Source of the DNA: Burkholderiales bacterium
Lineage (GTDB): Bacteria; Pseudomonadota; Gammaproteobacteria; Burkholderiales; Burkholderiaceae_C
Assembly (NCBI GenBank): GCA_016703325.1
Contig: JADJCH010000068.1
Coordinates: 1-47,457, forward strand
Length of the DNA: 47,457 bases
Direction of reading: 5' to 3'
The translations under genes were made by a program, and so were the position numbers. The notes under the pieces were generated by a model. That model saw only the letters and a list, made by a program, of their open reading frames with translations, was not told the DNA's origin and did no database searches. Every line of letters starts with the position of its first letter. Position 1 is the stretch's first letter. Of this stretch, positions 23,118 through 38,093 are shown piece by piece.

Positions 23118-26100
23118 TCAGTCGTCCTGGGCGTTGACGGCGCTGGCCTTGCCGTCGGCCTCGACCGAGGCATCGACCGCCGCCAGAGCGTCCTGGGCTT
23201 CCTGCATGGCGATCAGGCGACGTTCCTTGTCGTCCATGTCGTCCTTCGCCTTGCGGGCCTGGTGGTAGGCCAGCCCGGTGCCGGCGGGGATCAGGCGTCC
23301 GACGATGACGTTTTCCTTCAGGCCACGCAGCTCGTCGCGCTTGCCCATGATGGCCGCCTCGGTCAGCACGCGGGTGGTCTCCTGGAAGGAGGCCGCGGAG
23401 ATGAACGAGTCGGTGGACAGCGAGGCCTTGGTGATGCCCAGCAGCACGTCGGCATAGGTGGCCGGAAGCTTCCCTTCGGCGCGCATGCGGTCGTTGGTGT
23501 CGAACAGCTCCGAGCGCTCCACCTGCTCACCGGCGATGTACGAGGTGTCACCCGCGTTGGTGATCTGCACACGACGCAGCATCTGGCGGACGATCACCTC
23601 GATGTGTTTGTCGTTGATCTTCACACCCTGCAGACGGTAGACGTCCTGCACCTCATCGACGATGTAGCGCGCCAGCTCCTCCACACCCAGCAGACGCAGG
23701 ATGTCCTGCGGATCGGCCGGACCGTCGACGATGGACTCGCCCTTGTTGACCACCTGGCCTTCGTGCACCACGATGTTCTTTTCCTTGGGCACGAGTTCCT
23801 CGAACACGCGGCCTTCCGGATCGGTGATCTGCAGGCGCACCTTGCCCTTGGTCTCCTTGCCAAAGGACACCGTGCCGGTCATTTCGGCCAGAATGCCCTT
23901 GTCCTTGGGCGAACGGGCTTCGAACAGCTCGGCCACCCGCGGCAGACCGCCGGTGATGTCGCGGGTCTTCTGGCCTTCGACCGGGATGCGCGCCAGCACC
24001 TCGCCGGGCATCACGTCCTGGCCGTCGCGCACCTGGATCAGCGCGCCGATCGGGAAGCCGATGGTCACCGAGTGATCGGTGCCGGGGATCTTCACTTCCT
24101 GGCCATGGGCGTCCAGCAGCTTGACCTGCGGGCGCACCACCTTGGCGGCGCCGCGGCGCTTCGGGTCGATCACCACCAGGGTCGACAGGCCGGTCACCTC
24201 GTCCACCTGCTTGGCCACGGTCACGCCTTCTTCGACGTTCTCGAAGCGCACTTGCCGGCGAACTCGGTGATGATCGGGCGGGTCAGCGGATCCCAGTTGC
24301 CGAGCACGGTGCCCGCCTTGATGTGCTGGTCGACCTTGATGTTCAGGATCGCGCCATAGGGCACCTTGTGGCGCTCGCGTTCGCGGCCGTGCTGGTCGGA
24401 GATGATGATTTCGCCGGAACGGGAGATCACCACCAGCTCGCCCTTGGCGTTGGTGACGTAGCGCATCGTGCTGTTGAAGCCGATGAAGCCCTCGGACTTG
24501 GCGTCCACGCTGGAGGCCACCGCCGCACGCGACGCCGCACCACCGATGTGGAAGGTCCGCATGGTCAGCTGCGTGCCCGGTTCACCGATCGACTGCGCGG
24601 CGATCACACCCACGGCCTCACCGGTGTTGACCAGGCCGCCACGGCCCAGGTCGCGGCCATAACACTTGGCACAGATGCCGAAACGGGTGTCGCAGGTCAG
24701 CGGGGTGCGGACCTTGACTTCGTCCACACCTGCAGCTTCCAGGATGTCCATCGCCTCTTCGTCGAGCATCTGCCCGCCGTAGATCAAGGTTTCCTGGCTC
24801 TCCGGGTGGGTCACGTCCACCGCGGTGACACGGCCGAGGATGCGGTCGCGCAGCGACTCGATCACTTCGCCGCCTTCCACCAGTGCACGCATCGCGATGC
24901 CGTTTTCGGTGCCGCAGTCGTCCTGGTTGACCACCAGATCCTGCGTCACGTCCACCAGGCGGCGGGTCAGGTAACCGGAGTTCGCGGTCTTCAGCGCCGT
25001 GTCCGCCAGGCCCTTGCGGGCGCCGTGGGTGGAGATGAAGTACTGCAGAACGTTCAGGCCTTCGCGGAAGTTCGCGGTGATGGGCGTCTCGATGATCGAG
25101 CCGTCCGGCTTGGCCATCAGGCCGCGCATGCCGGCCAGCTGGCGGATCTGCGCCGCGCTGCCGCGGGCGCCGGAGTCGGCCATCATGTAGATGGAGTTGA
25201 AGGACTCCTGGTCCACTTCCTTGCCGTTGCGGTCCAGCACCTTCTGCTTGGACAGCTGCTGCATCATGACCTTGCCGACCTCGTCGCCGGTCTTGCCCCA
25301 GATGTCCACCACCTTGTTGTAGCGCTCACCGGCGGTCACCAGACCCGAGACGTACTGCTGCTCGATCTCCTTGACCTCGTTCTCGGCGCGCTCGATCAGG
25401 CCGTGCTTCTCCTTGGGCACCAGCATGTCGTCGATGGCAATCGAGATGCCGGCCCGCGTGGCAAGACGGAAACCGCTCTGCAGCAGCTTGTCCGCGAACA
25501 CCACGGTCTCCTTGAGGCCGCACTTGCGGAAGGAGGTGTTGATCAGGCGCGAGATTTCCTTCTTCTTCAGCGCCTTGTTCATGTTGGTGAACGGCAGGCC
25601 CTTGGGGAGGATCTCGGACAGCAGCGCCCGGCCGACGGTGGTTTCCGTCAGCTTGGTCGAGGCCATCCAGTCACCGCGCTCGTTGCGGCTGTACTCGGTC
25701 AGGCGGACGTTGATCTTGGCAGTCAGCTCGATGACGCCGTTGTCCAGCGCGCGCTGCACCTCACCGACGTCGGAGAAGATCATGCCTTCACCCTTGCCGT
25801 TGATACGCTCGCGGGTGGCGTAGTACAGGCCCAGCACCACGTCCTGCGACGGCACGATCGACGGCTCGCCCGAGGCCGGGAAGAGCACGTTGTTGGAGGC
25901 CAGCATCAGCGCGCGGGCTTCCATCTGCGCCTCGATGGACAGCGGCACGTGCACGGCCATCTGGTCACCGTCGAAGTCGGCGTTGAAGGCCGAGCACACC
26001 AGCGGGTGCAGCTGGATGGCCTTGCCTTCGATCAGCACCGGCTCGAAGGCCTGGATGCCCAGGCGGTGCAGCGTCGGTGCGCGGTTCAGCAGCACCGGGT

Positions 26101-27349
26101 GCTCCTTGATCACTTCTTCAAGGATGTCCCACACCACCGGCGTGCCGGCTTCCACTTCCTTCTTGGCCTGCTTGATGGTGGAGGCGATGCCCATCGCCTC
26201 CAGGCGCGAGAAGATGAAGGGCTTGAACAGCTCCAGCGCCATCAGCTTGGGCAGGCCGCACTGGTGCAGCTTGAGGGTCGGGCCCACGGTGATGACGGAA
26301 CGGCCGGAGTAGTCCACCCGCTTGCCCAGCAGGTTCTGGCGGAAGCGGCCGCTCTTGCCCTTGATCATGTCGGCCAGGGACTTCAGCGCGCGCTTGTTCG
26401 CACCGGTCATGGCCTTGCCGCGGCGACCGTTGTCCAGCAGCGAGTCAACCGCCTCCTGCAGCATGCGCTTCTCGTTGCGCACGATGATCTCCGGGGCCTT
26501 CAGCTCCAGCAGGCGAGCCAGCCGGTTGTTCCGGTTGATGACGCGGCGGTACAGGTCGTTCAGGTCGGAGGTCGCGAAACGCCCCCCGTCCAGCGGCACC
26601 AGCGGGCGCAGGTCCGGCGGCAGCACCGGCAGGACCTCCAGGACCATCCAGTTGGGCTTGATGCCGGACTTCTTGAAGGCCTCCATGACCTTCAGGCGCT
26701 TGGAGTTCTTCTTGACCTTCAGCTCGCTGCCGGTCATGTCATTGCGCAGCTTGTCGATCTCGACGTCAAGCTCCATGCCCTCCAGCAGCGCCTTGACGCC
26801 TTCGGCACCCATCAAGGCGACAAATTCGTCACCGTACTCGCGCTTCTTGGTGTCGTAGTCGTCCTCGGTCATGATGCTGAACTTCTTCAGCGGGGTCATG
26901 CCGGGGTCCACCACCACGTAGGCTTCGAAATAGAGCACGCGCTCGATGTCGCGCAGCGTCATGTCGAGCACCAGGCCCAGACGCGACGGCAGCGACTTCA
27001 GGAACCAGATGTGCGCGCAGGGCGCGGCCAGCTCGATGTGGCCCATGCGGTCACGGCGGACCTTGGTCTGGGTCACTTCGACGCCGCACTTTTCGCAGAT
27101 CACGCCGCGGTGCTTCAAGCGCTTGTACTTGCCGCACAGGCACTCGTAGTCCTTGATCGGGCCGAAGATCTTGGCGCAGAACAGGCCGTCACGCTCCGGC
27201 TTGAAGGTCCGGTAGTTGATGGTCTCGGGCTTTTTCACCTCGCCGAAGGACCACGAACGGATCTTGTCGGGCGAAGCCAGCCCGATCTTGATCGCGTCGA
27301 AGTGTTCGTCAGGGGTGAACTGCTTGAAAAGGTCGAGTAGTCCCTTCAT
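23118..27349 (-). CDS. rpoC: RNA polymerase subunit beta' (one apparent frameshift)
   Basis: The catalytic largest subunit of RNA polymerase, about 1410 residues once one frameshift is corrected. The N-terminal zinc site has C70, C72, C85 and C88. The active-site loop NADFDGDQMAVHVPLSIEAQ carries the three magnesium-binding aspartates, and the second zinc cysteines are in CDTRFGICAKCYGRDL. The reading frame breaks after RPIITEFAGK: one base appears lost at 24251, where codons for Lys-Val-Arg-Phe-Glu-Asn are expected. The frame resumes without loss and the total length is one base short of normal, so this is almost certainly a sequencing error. AAGGAG seven bases before ATG 27349; 15 bases after the rpoB stop. 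Confidence 0.96.
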
Positions 27350-27364
27350 GCCTTTTCTCCTTGC

Positions 27365-31492
<4,128 letters not shown>

Positions 31493-31830
31493 CAATCACT
31501 CCGTGCCGCGTGCCTCCCGTCGGGCCAGGACAGGGGCGTTTCGGGCCGATAAGTCGGGACGACTGGCACCAGGCCTTGCGCCTGTAGCTTGGTGGCAGGC
31601 CACTACCTGCCGCTGGCGGACAACCCCGGCGTTGCACCGGAGTCCGACCAAACCCGTTCTCCGCAGTCGGTTCAGAGAACACTTGGAAAGACCGTCGAGG
31701 ATACCCCGACGGGCCTTTCCAGCTGTTCTCCAGGGCTTCGTGCCTCGAAAGGCACCCACCCTGAAGGGTCGATCTGAAGGACAAAAGGCTGGCAGCCCGA
31801 AAGCCCGCCAGCCCTGTGTGCCCAGGTCGA
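31493..31830 (-). promoter_or_regulatory. rplL-rpoB intergenic region with attenuator-like hairpin
   Basis: 338 bases without a gene. About 25 bases after the rplL stop, GGCTGGC (31813-31807) pairs with GCCAGCC (31793-31787) on the minus strand and is followed by TTTTGTCC. This is where a partial terminator sets the ratio of ribosomal protein to polymerase mRNA in E. coli. The T-run is short, as expected for an attenuator. The rest shows no convincing promoter or reading frame. Confidence 0.65.
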
Positions 31831-32208
31831 TTACTTGAGCTCGGCCTTGGCGCCGGCTTCCACCAGCTTCTTGACGGCGGCTTCGGCGTCGGCCTTGGCG
31901 ATGGCTTCCTTGACGTTCTTCGGAGCGCCGTCGACCAGGTCCTTGGCTTCCTTCAGACCCAGACCGGTCAGCTCGCGCACGGCCTTGATGACGGACACCT
32001 TGTTGGCGCCGGCTTCGAGCAGCACGACGTTGAATTCGGTCTTCTCTTCAACCGCTGCAGCGGCTGCACCACCACCGCCGGCGGCCGGAGCGGCCATGGA
32101 AGCGGCAGACACGCCAAACTTCTCTTCGATCGCCTTGACCAGGTCGTTCAGTTCCATGACGGACATGCTGTCCAGGGCGGTCAGGAAGGCGTCTTTGTCG
32201 AATGCCAT
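31831..32208 (-). CDS. rplL: Ribosomal protein L7/L12
   Basis: A 125-residue stalk protein that recruits translation GTPases. The N-terminal dimer domain (FLTALDSMSVMELNDLVKAI) binds L10. An Ala/Gly-rich hinge covers residues 38-52, and the C-terminal domain has the factor-binding helices KVSVIKAVRELTGLGLKEAK. GAGG lies eight bases before ATG 32208. It follows rplJ by 39 bases. Confidence 0.98.
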   Translation of the reverse strand: MAFDKDAFLTALDSMSVMELNDLVKAIEEKFGVSAASMAAPAAGGGGAAAAAVEEKTEFNVVLLEAGANKVSVIKAVRELTGLGLKEAKDLVDGAPKNVKEAIAKADAEAAVKKLVEAGAKAELK

Positions 32209-32247
32209 TTGGATTACCTCGAAATCAGTGATTCAGTGAATGAAAAC

Positions 32248-32781
32248 TCAGGCAGCAGCAGCAGCAGCAGCGGCTTCGGCGGGTGCTTCTGCACCGCCGC
32301 CACGCTTCTCCGCCAAGGCTGCCACGACAGCAGCCATGCGCTGGACCGGCGACTTGAGCAGGCCAGCGATCTGCGACAGCAGCACTTCCTTGCTCGGCAC
32401 GGAGGCCAGGGCCTTCACGCCATGGAGGTCCAGGACCTTGCCTGCGTAGGCACCGCCCTTGATGACCAGCTTGTCGTTGGTCTTCGCGAAGTCCGCGATG
32501 ACCTTCGCCGCGGCCACGGCGTCTTCGGAAAAGCCATAGATCAGCGGGCCGACCATGCTCTCCGACGCCACCTCGAACGGGCTGCCGGCAACGGCACGAC
32601 GCGCCAGGGTGTTCTTCACGACGTGAAGGTACACACCCTTGGCACGCGCATCGACGCGCAGCCTGTTCAAGGCTTCGACGGTGAGGCCACGGTACTCGGC
32701 CATCGCCAGGGTCTGGGACTTGGCCACCTGGGCGGCCACTTCCGAGACGACGGCTGCCTTCTCGTTGCGATTGAGACTCAA
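32248..32781 (-). CDS. rplJ: Ribosomal protein L10
   Basis: A 177-residue stalk base protein that carries L7/L12 dimers and, with them, represses its own mRNA in many bacteria. The N-terminal domain starts SLNRNEKAAVVSEVAAQVAK; the C-terminal helix ends in an eight-alanine run encoded by repeated GCT/GCC/GCA codons. The start codon is TTG 32781, supported by GAGGAG six bases upstream and by the betaproteobacterial family N-terminus. TTG starts are common for this gene in the group and may limit L10 output. Confidence 0.97.
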   Translation of the reverse strand: MSLNRNEKAAVVSEVAAQVAKSQTLAMAEYRGLTVEALNRLRVDARAKGVYLHVVKNTLARRAVAGSPFEVASESMVGPLIYGFSEDAVAAAKVIADFAKTNDKLVIKGGAYAGKVLDLHGVKALASVPSKEVLLSQIAGLLKSPVQRMAAVVAALAEKRGGGAEAPAEAAAAAAAA

Positions 32782-33084
32782 GGTCTACTCCTCACAGTGA
32801 ACGCAACACCGACGCTGGTAAGCGCCAGAATTGCACCGGGTTGCAGCGACCGAGCCGATGTCGAACGACGTTCCATGCACTGAAACTTCCTTCTTCCTCG
32901 GCGGGACGCCATCTGCGCTGGCGGGGCCACACGGATGCAGCACCTTCATTAAGACCTGCTCTTCCTGGTTGCCCTGGAAAAGCCGATCGCCAGCGGTCTT
33001 GGATGGCCCGGCGCGGTTGCCCGCGCCGACCCACCAATCTGTTTGAACGCGGTGCCAAGACGCACGCCGCGTTCCGATTCCTTG
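32782..33084 (-). promoter_or_regulatory. rplJ leader, candidate L10-L7/L12 autoregulatory region
   Basis: 303 bases between rplA and rplJ without a gene. It contains a perfect hairpin on the minus strand, GGCGCGG-GCAA-CCGCGCC (33027-33010), with a GNRA-type loop and no T-run. In E. coli this interval holds the L10 binding leader; the position here is the same, but I could not identify the kink-turn. No clear promoter seen. Confidence 0.45.
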
Positions 33085-33798
33085 TCAGCCCTGCGCGGCC
33101 ATGCCGGCGGTGATGCTCGGCACTTCAACGCGCACGCCCACACCCATGCTCGAGGACACGGCAACCTTGCGCAGGTAAACACCCTTGCTTGAGGCGGGCT
33201 TGGCCTTGGTCAGGGCCTCCAGCAGCGCCTGCAGGTTGCCCTTGAGCTTGTCGTCGCCAAAGGAACGGCGGCCGATGGTGCCGTGGATGATGCCGTTCTT
33301 GTCGACACGGAACTGCACCTGACCGGCCTTGGCGTTCTTCACCGCGGTGGCCACGTCGGGCGTCACGGTGCCGACTTTCGGGTTCGGCATCAGGCCACGC
33401 GGGCCGAGGATCTGGCCCAGCTGACCGACCACACGCATCGCGTCCGGAGAGGCGATGACGATGTCGAAGTTGATGTTGCCGGCCTTCACTTCGGCGGCCA
33501 GGTCGTCCATGCCGACCACGTCCGCACCCGCTGCCTTGGCCTCTTCAGCCTTGGCACCCTGGGTGAACACGGCCACGCGCTTGGTCTTGCCGGTGCCGTT
33601 GGGCATCACGACCGCGCCACGCACGACCTGATCGGACTTCTTGGCGTCCACGCCCAGCTGGACGGCCACGTCGATGGACTCATCGAACTTGGCGCCGGCA
33701 CATTCCTTGACCAGAACGAGTGCCTGATCGATCGGGTACAGCTTCAGGCTGTCCACCTTGCCCTGCAGAGCCTTCTGACGCTTGGTGAGCTTGGCCAT
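33085..33798 (-). CDS. rplA: Ribosomal protein L1
   Basis: A 237-residue large-subunit stalk protein, also the translational repressor of the L11 operon in E. coli. Recognised by KLTKRQKALQGKVD at the start, VVMPNGTGKTKRVAVF and LGPRGLMPNPKVGTVT in the middle, and GVYLRKVAVSSSMGVGVRV at the end. ATG 33798 is preferred; upstream residues in the same frame are not family-like. Four bases separate it from rplK, so the two are coupled. Confidence 0.98.
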   Translation of the reverse strand: MAKLTKRQKALQGKVDSLKLYPIDQALVLVKECAGAKFDESIDVAVQLGVDAKKSDQVVRGAVVMPNGTGKTKRVAVFTQGAKAEEAKAAGADVVGMDDLAAEVKAGNINFDIVIASPDAMRVVGQLGQILGPRGLMPNPKVGTVTPDVATAVKNAKAGQVQFRVDKNGIIHGTIGRRSFGDDKLKGNLQALLEALTKAKPASSKGVYLRKVAVSSSMGVGVRVEVPSITAGMAAQG

Positions 33799-33802
33799 GG
33801 TG

Positions 33803-34237
33803 TCAGACCCCTTCCACGTTGATGCCCATCGAGCGGGCAGAGCCGGCGATGGTCTTGACGGCTGCATCCAGGTTCGCGGCGGTCAGGTCCTTGACCTTGA
33901 TCTTCGCGATTTCTTCCAGCTGAGCTCGGGTCAGCTTGGCGACCTTCTCGACATGGGGACGCGGCGAACCCTTGTCGATCTTGGCGGCCTTCTTCAGCAA
34001 CGCGGTCGCCGGGGGCGACTTGATGACAAAGGTGAAGGACTTGTCCGCGAAGGCCGTGATCACCACGGGCAGCTTCATGCCGGGCTCGAAGCCCTGCTGC
34101 GTCTGCGCGTTGAACGCCTTGCAGAACTCCATGATGTTCAGTCCACGCTGACCCAGCGCGGGACCGATCGGGGGCGAGGGGTTGGCCTTGCCTGCCGGCA
34201 CTTGCAGCTTGATGAAGCCGACGATCTTCTTTGCCAT
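33803..34237 (-). CDS. rplK: Ribosomal protein L11
   Basis: A 144-residue protein of the GTPase centre that binds 23S rRNA and thiostrepton. GFIKLQVPAGKANPSPPIGP with LGQRGLNIMEFCKAFN are the N-terminal landmarks, and NLDAAVKTIAGSARSMGI the C-terminal one. ATG 34237 follows a GAGGAGCC ribosome site. The L1 binding site that regulates this mRNA in other species would lie just upstream. Confidence 0.98.
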   Translation of the reverse strand: MAKKIVGFIKLQVPAGKANPSPPIGPALGQRGLNIMEFCKAFNAQTQQGFEPGMKLPVVITAFADKSFTFVIKSPPATALLKKAAKIDKGSPRPHVEKVAKLTRAQLEEIAKIKVKDLTAANLDAAVKTIAGSARSMGINVEGV

Positions 34238-34352
34238 GATGGCTCCTCGAGTTCGAACGCCGCACCACCAAGGTACGGCTCCTCGTGTTCGGGTCCGCTG
34301 AACGTCAACAACCGGCGGCGGACCTCAGTGCACCGGCTGCCGAAAACTCAAA

Positions 34353-34374
34353 CTTTTTGCCTCAGGGCAAAAAG
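34353..34374 (-). terminator. nusG-rplK intergenic hairpin
   Basis: A perfect 9-bp stem, CTTTTTGCC and GGCAAAAAG, with a 4-base loop lies about 30 bases after the nusG stop. It is followed on the minus strand by TTTGAGTTTT. It fits a leaky terminator or a processing site separating secE-nusG from rplK. It is nearly symmetrical, so it could also act on the other strand, where no gene needs it. Confidence 0.6.
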
Positions 34375-34405
34375 CCTCGAACAGTTCGGCGAAAGGTTTG
34401 ACAAA

Positions 34406-34966
34406 TCAAACCTTTTCGACCTGATGGAAATCGAGTTCCACCGGAGTGGCGCGGCCGAAGATGGTCACGGACACGCGCAGCTTGTTCTTGTCGTAGTTGA
34501 CCTCTTCGATCGAACCATTGAAGTCGGTGAAGGGGCCTTCCTTGACGCGCACCACCTCGCCCACTTCCCATTCGACCTTGGGACGCGGCTTCTCGGTGCC
34601 TTCCTGCATCTGGTTGACGATCTTCATGACCTCGTCATCCGAGATGGGCACCGGGCGGTTCTTGGCGCCACCGACGAAGCCGGTCACCTTGCTGGTGTTC
34701 TTGACGAGGTGCCAGGACTCGTCGTCCATCACCATCTCAACCAGCACATAACCCGGGAAGAAACGTCGCTCCGTCACGGCCTTCTTGCCGTTCTTCATTT
34801 CGACGACTTCTTCGGTCGGCACCAGGATGCGACCGAACTTGGTCTGCATGCCGGAGCGCTCGACCCGTTCGCGCAGGTTCCGCTCCACGGCCTTCTCCAT
34901 GCCGGAGTAGGCATGCACGACGTACCAGCGCATCGGCGCCGCGGAGGTGTTCAGTGCCTCTGTCAC
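34406..34966 (-). CDS. nusG: Transcription elongation/antitermination factor NusG
   Basis: A 186-residue factor binding RNA polymerase, Rho and ribosomal protein S10. The N-terminal domain includes RWYVVHAYSGMEKAVERNLRE, and the C-terminal KOW domain reads VRVKEGPFTDFNGSIEEV. The start is GTG 34966 (Val-Thr-Glu-Ala), consistent with the family. It lies 19 bases after the secE stop, in the usual secE-nusG pair. Confidence 0.98.
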   Translation of the reverse strand: MTEALNTSAAPMRWYVVHAYSGMEKAVERNLRERVERSGMQTKFGRILVPTEEVVEMKNGKKAVTERRFFPGYVLVEMVMDDESWHLVKNTSKVTGFVGGAKNRPVPISDDEVMKIVNQMQEGTEKPRPKVEWEVGEVVRVKEGPFTDFNGSIEEVNYDKNKLRVSVTIFGRATPVELDFHQVEKV

Positions 34967-34985
34967 AGTGAGTGCCCTTGTTGTT

Positions 34986-35372
34986 TCAGCGCTTCCAGCC
35001 CAGGACCAGGTCGTAGAGAACCCACTCGAGGGTCTTGTCGGTCAACCAGAGGAAGAGCCCCATCACCACCACGAAGGCGAAGACGTAACCCGTCATCTGC
35101 AAGGCCTCCTTGCGAGAAGGCCAGACCACCTTGCGCAATTCGCGCGCCGACTCACGCCCGTAAGCGATCAGCGACCGCCCCTGCTCCGCCGTGAAGAAAG
35201 CCGCCACCGACGCCGCCAGCAACACCAGCAAAGCCGCCCACTGCAACAACGGCCCCTGCTTGGACAGGGCATAAAAAGCCACCAACGCCCCCAGCAGAAG
35301 GACGGCCGCCGCCGCCAGCTTGGCCTTGTCGGCGCCGGTGGTCACGGTTTCGATCGATTGAGGAGCGCTCAT
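34986..35372 (-). CDS. secE: Preprotein translocase subunit SecE
   Basis: A 128-residue inner-membrane subunit of the SecYEG channel. Three hydrophobic helices are visible (AAAAVLLLGALVAFYAL, WAALLVLLAASVAAFF and VFAFVVVMGLFLWLT), as in the longer proteobacterial SecE. The conserved cytoplasmic amphipathic segment is ESARELRKVVWPSRKEALQM. ATG 35372 is preceded by GAGGAGC; residues upstream in the frame are not family-like. Confidence 0.97.
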   Translation of the reverse strand: MSAPQSIETVTTGADKAKLAAAAVLLLGALVAFYALSKQGPLLQWAALLVLLAASVAAFFTAEQGRSLIAYGRESARELRKVVWPSRKEALQMTGYVFAFVVVMGLFLWLTDKTLEWVLYDLVLGWKR

Positions 35373-35533
35373 CAGCTTCTTGCAGCGCACGCCTGGACGC
35401 ACGCGATCGGACAGTTTGGGGCCCAATTGGACCCATCAGCAGCAAAGCCCGCCGGGTCGTTGACACGTCCCGCGGGCCGCTTTTCGGAAGACCTTCTCAG
35501 GTCACAAGCCCGGCGCTTGGCAGATCCGGGACT

Positions 35534-35609
35534 TGGCAGGGGCAGAGGGAATCGAACCCCCAACCTTCGGTTTTGGAGACCGACGCTCTGCCAATTGAGC
35601 TATACCCCT
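35534..35609 (-). tRNA. tRNA-Trp (CCA anticodon)
   Basis: A 76-base cloverleaf on the minus strand, with acceptor AGGGGTA pairing TGCCCCT, D arm AGCTCAATTGGCAGAGC, anticodon loop CTCCAAA (CCA), T loop GGTTCGATTCC and encoded CCA end. It lies between tuf and secE, as in many proteobacteria. Confidence 0.97.
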
Positions 35610-35627
35610 GCAGCCTTTCAAATCAAA

Positions 35628-36818
<1,191 letters not shown>

Positions 36819-36884
36819 GTTTCGCGCTCCTGAGTGCGATCAAGGTGTGAGATAGGGCCGACCGGCGACACAGTCAGAAAATGA

Positions 36885-36959
<75 letters not shown>

Positions 36960-37041
36960 ATCGACACAGGACTGAATACAAGCGCACTCAGACCTGTGCC
37001 GACAACAACCAACCACAACCATCTTCACGCCCTGCCGGACC

Positions 37042-37115
<74 letters not shown>

Positions 37116-37158
37116 CCGCCAAACACGGTAAACGGCAGCATCCGACGATGCTGTTCGC

Positions 37159-37244
37159 TGGTGGAGGAGGCTGGATTCGAACCAGCGTAGGCGTAAGCCA
37201 ACAGATTTACAGTCTGCCCCCTTTAGCCACTCGGGCACCCCTCC
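37159..37244 (-). tRNA. tRNA-Tyr (GTA anticodon)
   Basis: An 86-base tRNA with a long variable arm on the minus strand, with acceptor GGAGGGG pairing CCTCCTC (one G-T pair), anticodon loop TGTAAAT (GTA), T arm CTGGTTCGAATCCAG and encoded CCA. It is the first gene of the Tyr-Gly-Thr-tuf unit. Confidence 0.97.
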
Positions 37245-37259
37245 AGGGCGAGCCCGCAA

Positions 37260-37288
37260 CTTTAACACCATAAGATTCGCAAATGCAA
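37260..37288 (-). promoter_or_regulatory. Sigma70 promoter of the tRNA-tuf unit
   Basis: On the minus strand TTGCAT (37288-37283) and TTAAAG (37265-37260) are separated by exactly 17 bases. They are followed by TTGCGGGC just before the tRNA-Tyr 5' end. The GC-rich discriminator is typical of stringently controlled stable-RNA promoters. Confidence 0.7.
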
Positions 37289-37319
37289 GCTGCCTGCAAA
37301 AAGAGTCTGTTGCACCGCG

Positions 37320-38093
37320 TCAACGCCCAGGAGCTGTCGCCCTCAGCGACCAATCCACCGGGGCCGCGCCCTGCGCTTGCAGCATCACGTTGGCCCGGCT
37401 GAACGGCCGGCTCCCCAGGAAGGGCACGGGCGGGCGCCGCGCCGACAGGGGCGACGGATGGTTGGACATCAGCAGCCCATGCCCTGCCCCCGCAGACCGG
37501 ATCCGCTCGGCGTTCTGCTGCGCATGTGCGCCCCAGAGCAGGAAGACCTTGGGCGCCTGGTCAAGCGCGACCGCGTCGATCACCGCATCGGTGAACCCAG
37601 TCCAGCCGGCTTTGGCGTGGCTGGCCGGTCGATCCCGTTCGACCGTCAGGCTGGTGTTGAGCAGCAGCACCCCGGCATCGATCCAGGAACTCAGGTCGCC
37701 ACCGCGCGGCAGTTCTCCGCCGAGGTCATCGACCAGCTCCTGCCGGATGTGGCGCAGGCTGGGCGGGATCTTCACGCCGTTGGACACCGAGAACGCCAGC
37801 CCCTGGGCCTCGCCGGGACCGTGGTAGGGATCCTGACCCAGGATGACGACTTTGACCTGCGCCGGCGTCAGGCTGCGCAGCGCACGCAGCGGGTCGGCCG
37901 GATAGACCTCAACGCCCGCCGCGCGGCGCTCATCCACCAGGGTGCAGAGCCGCTGCCCGGCCGCGCTGGCCAGGAAGTCCTGCGCCAGTCCCGCCCACGC
38001 CGCCGGCAGGCCACCAAAGGCCTCGGCCAGGGGTCGCTGCAGGCGGTTGTCCGGCAGGCCGCCCGGGACGGCCTCGTCGTCAAACAGCCTCAC
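37320..38093 (-). CDS. ung: Uracil-DNA glycosylase
   Basis: A 257-residue family 1 enzyme that removes uracil from DNA. The water-activating loop is GQDPYHGPGEAQGLAFS with Asp88. The Leu-intercalation loop is HPSPLSARR with His212, and LLLNTSLTVE lies between. The start is GTG 38093 and overlaps the trpC stop in GTGA, so ung is translationally coupled to the trp genes. The N-terminus seems complete compared with the family. DNA repair at the tail of an amino-acid operon has no obvious functional reason. Confidence 0.95.
   Translation of the reverse strand: MRLFDDEAVPGGLPDNRLQRPLAEAFGGLPAAWAGLAQDFLASAAGQRLCTLVDERRAAGVEVYPADPLRALRSLTPAQVKVVILGQDPYHGPGEAQGLAFSVSNGVKIPPSLRHIRQELVDDLGGELPRGGDLSSWIDAGVLLLNTSLTVERDRPASHAKAGWTGFTDAVIDAVALDQAPKVFLLWGAHAQQNAERIRSAGAGHGLLMSNHPSPLSARRPPVPFLGSRPFSRANVMLQAQGAAPVDWSLRATAPGR

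Noticed and set aside
24240..24262. Programmed frameshift in rpoC
   Set aside because: No slippery sequence or stimulatory structure fits, and similar single-base breaks occur in other essential genes of the window.
24323..27340. Plus-strand open frame of about 1000 codons opposite rpoC
   Set aside because: Antisense shadow of rpoC with the same biased composition; no motif.
32251..32271. CAG/CAGCAG triplet repeat as a mobile or regulatory repeat
   Set aside because: It encodes the alanine tail of L10 and is normal for this gene.
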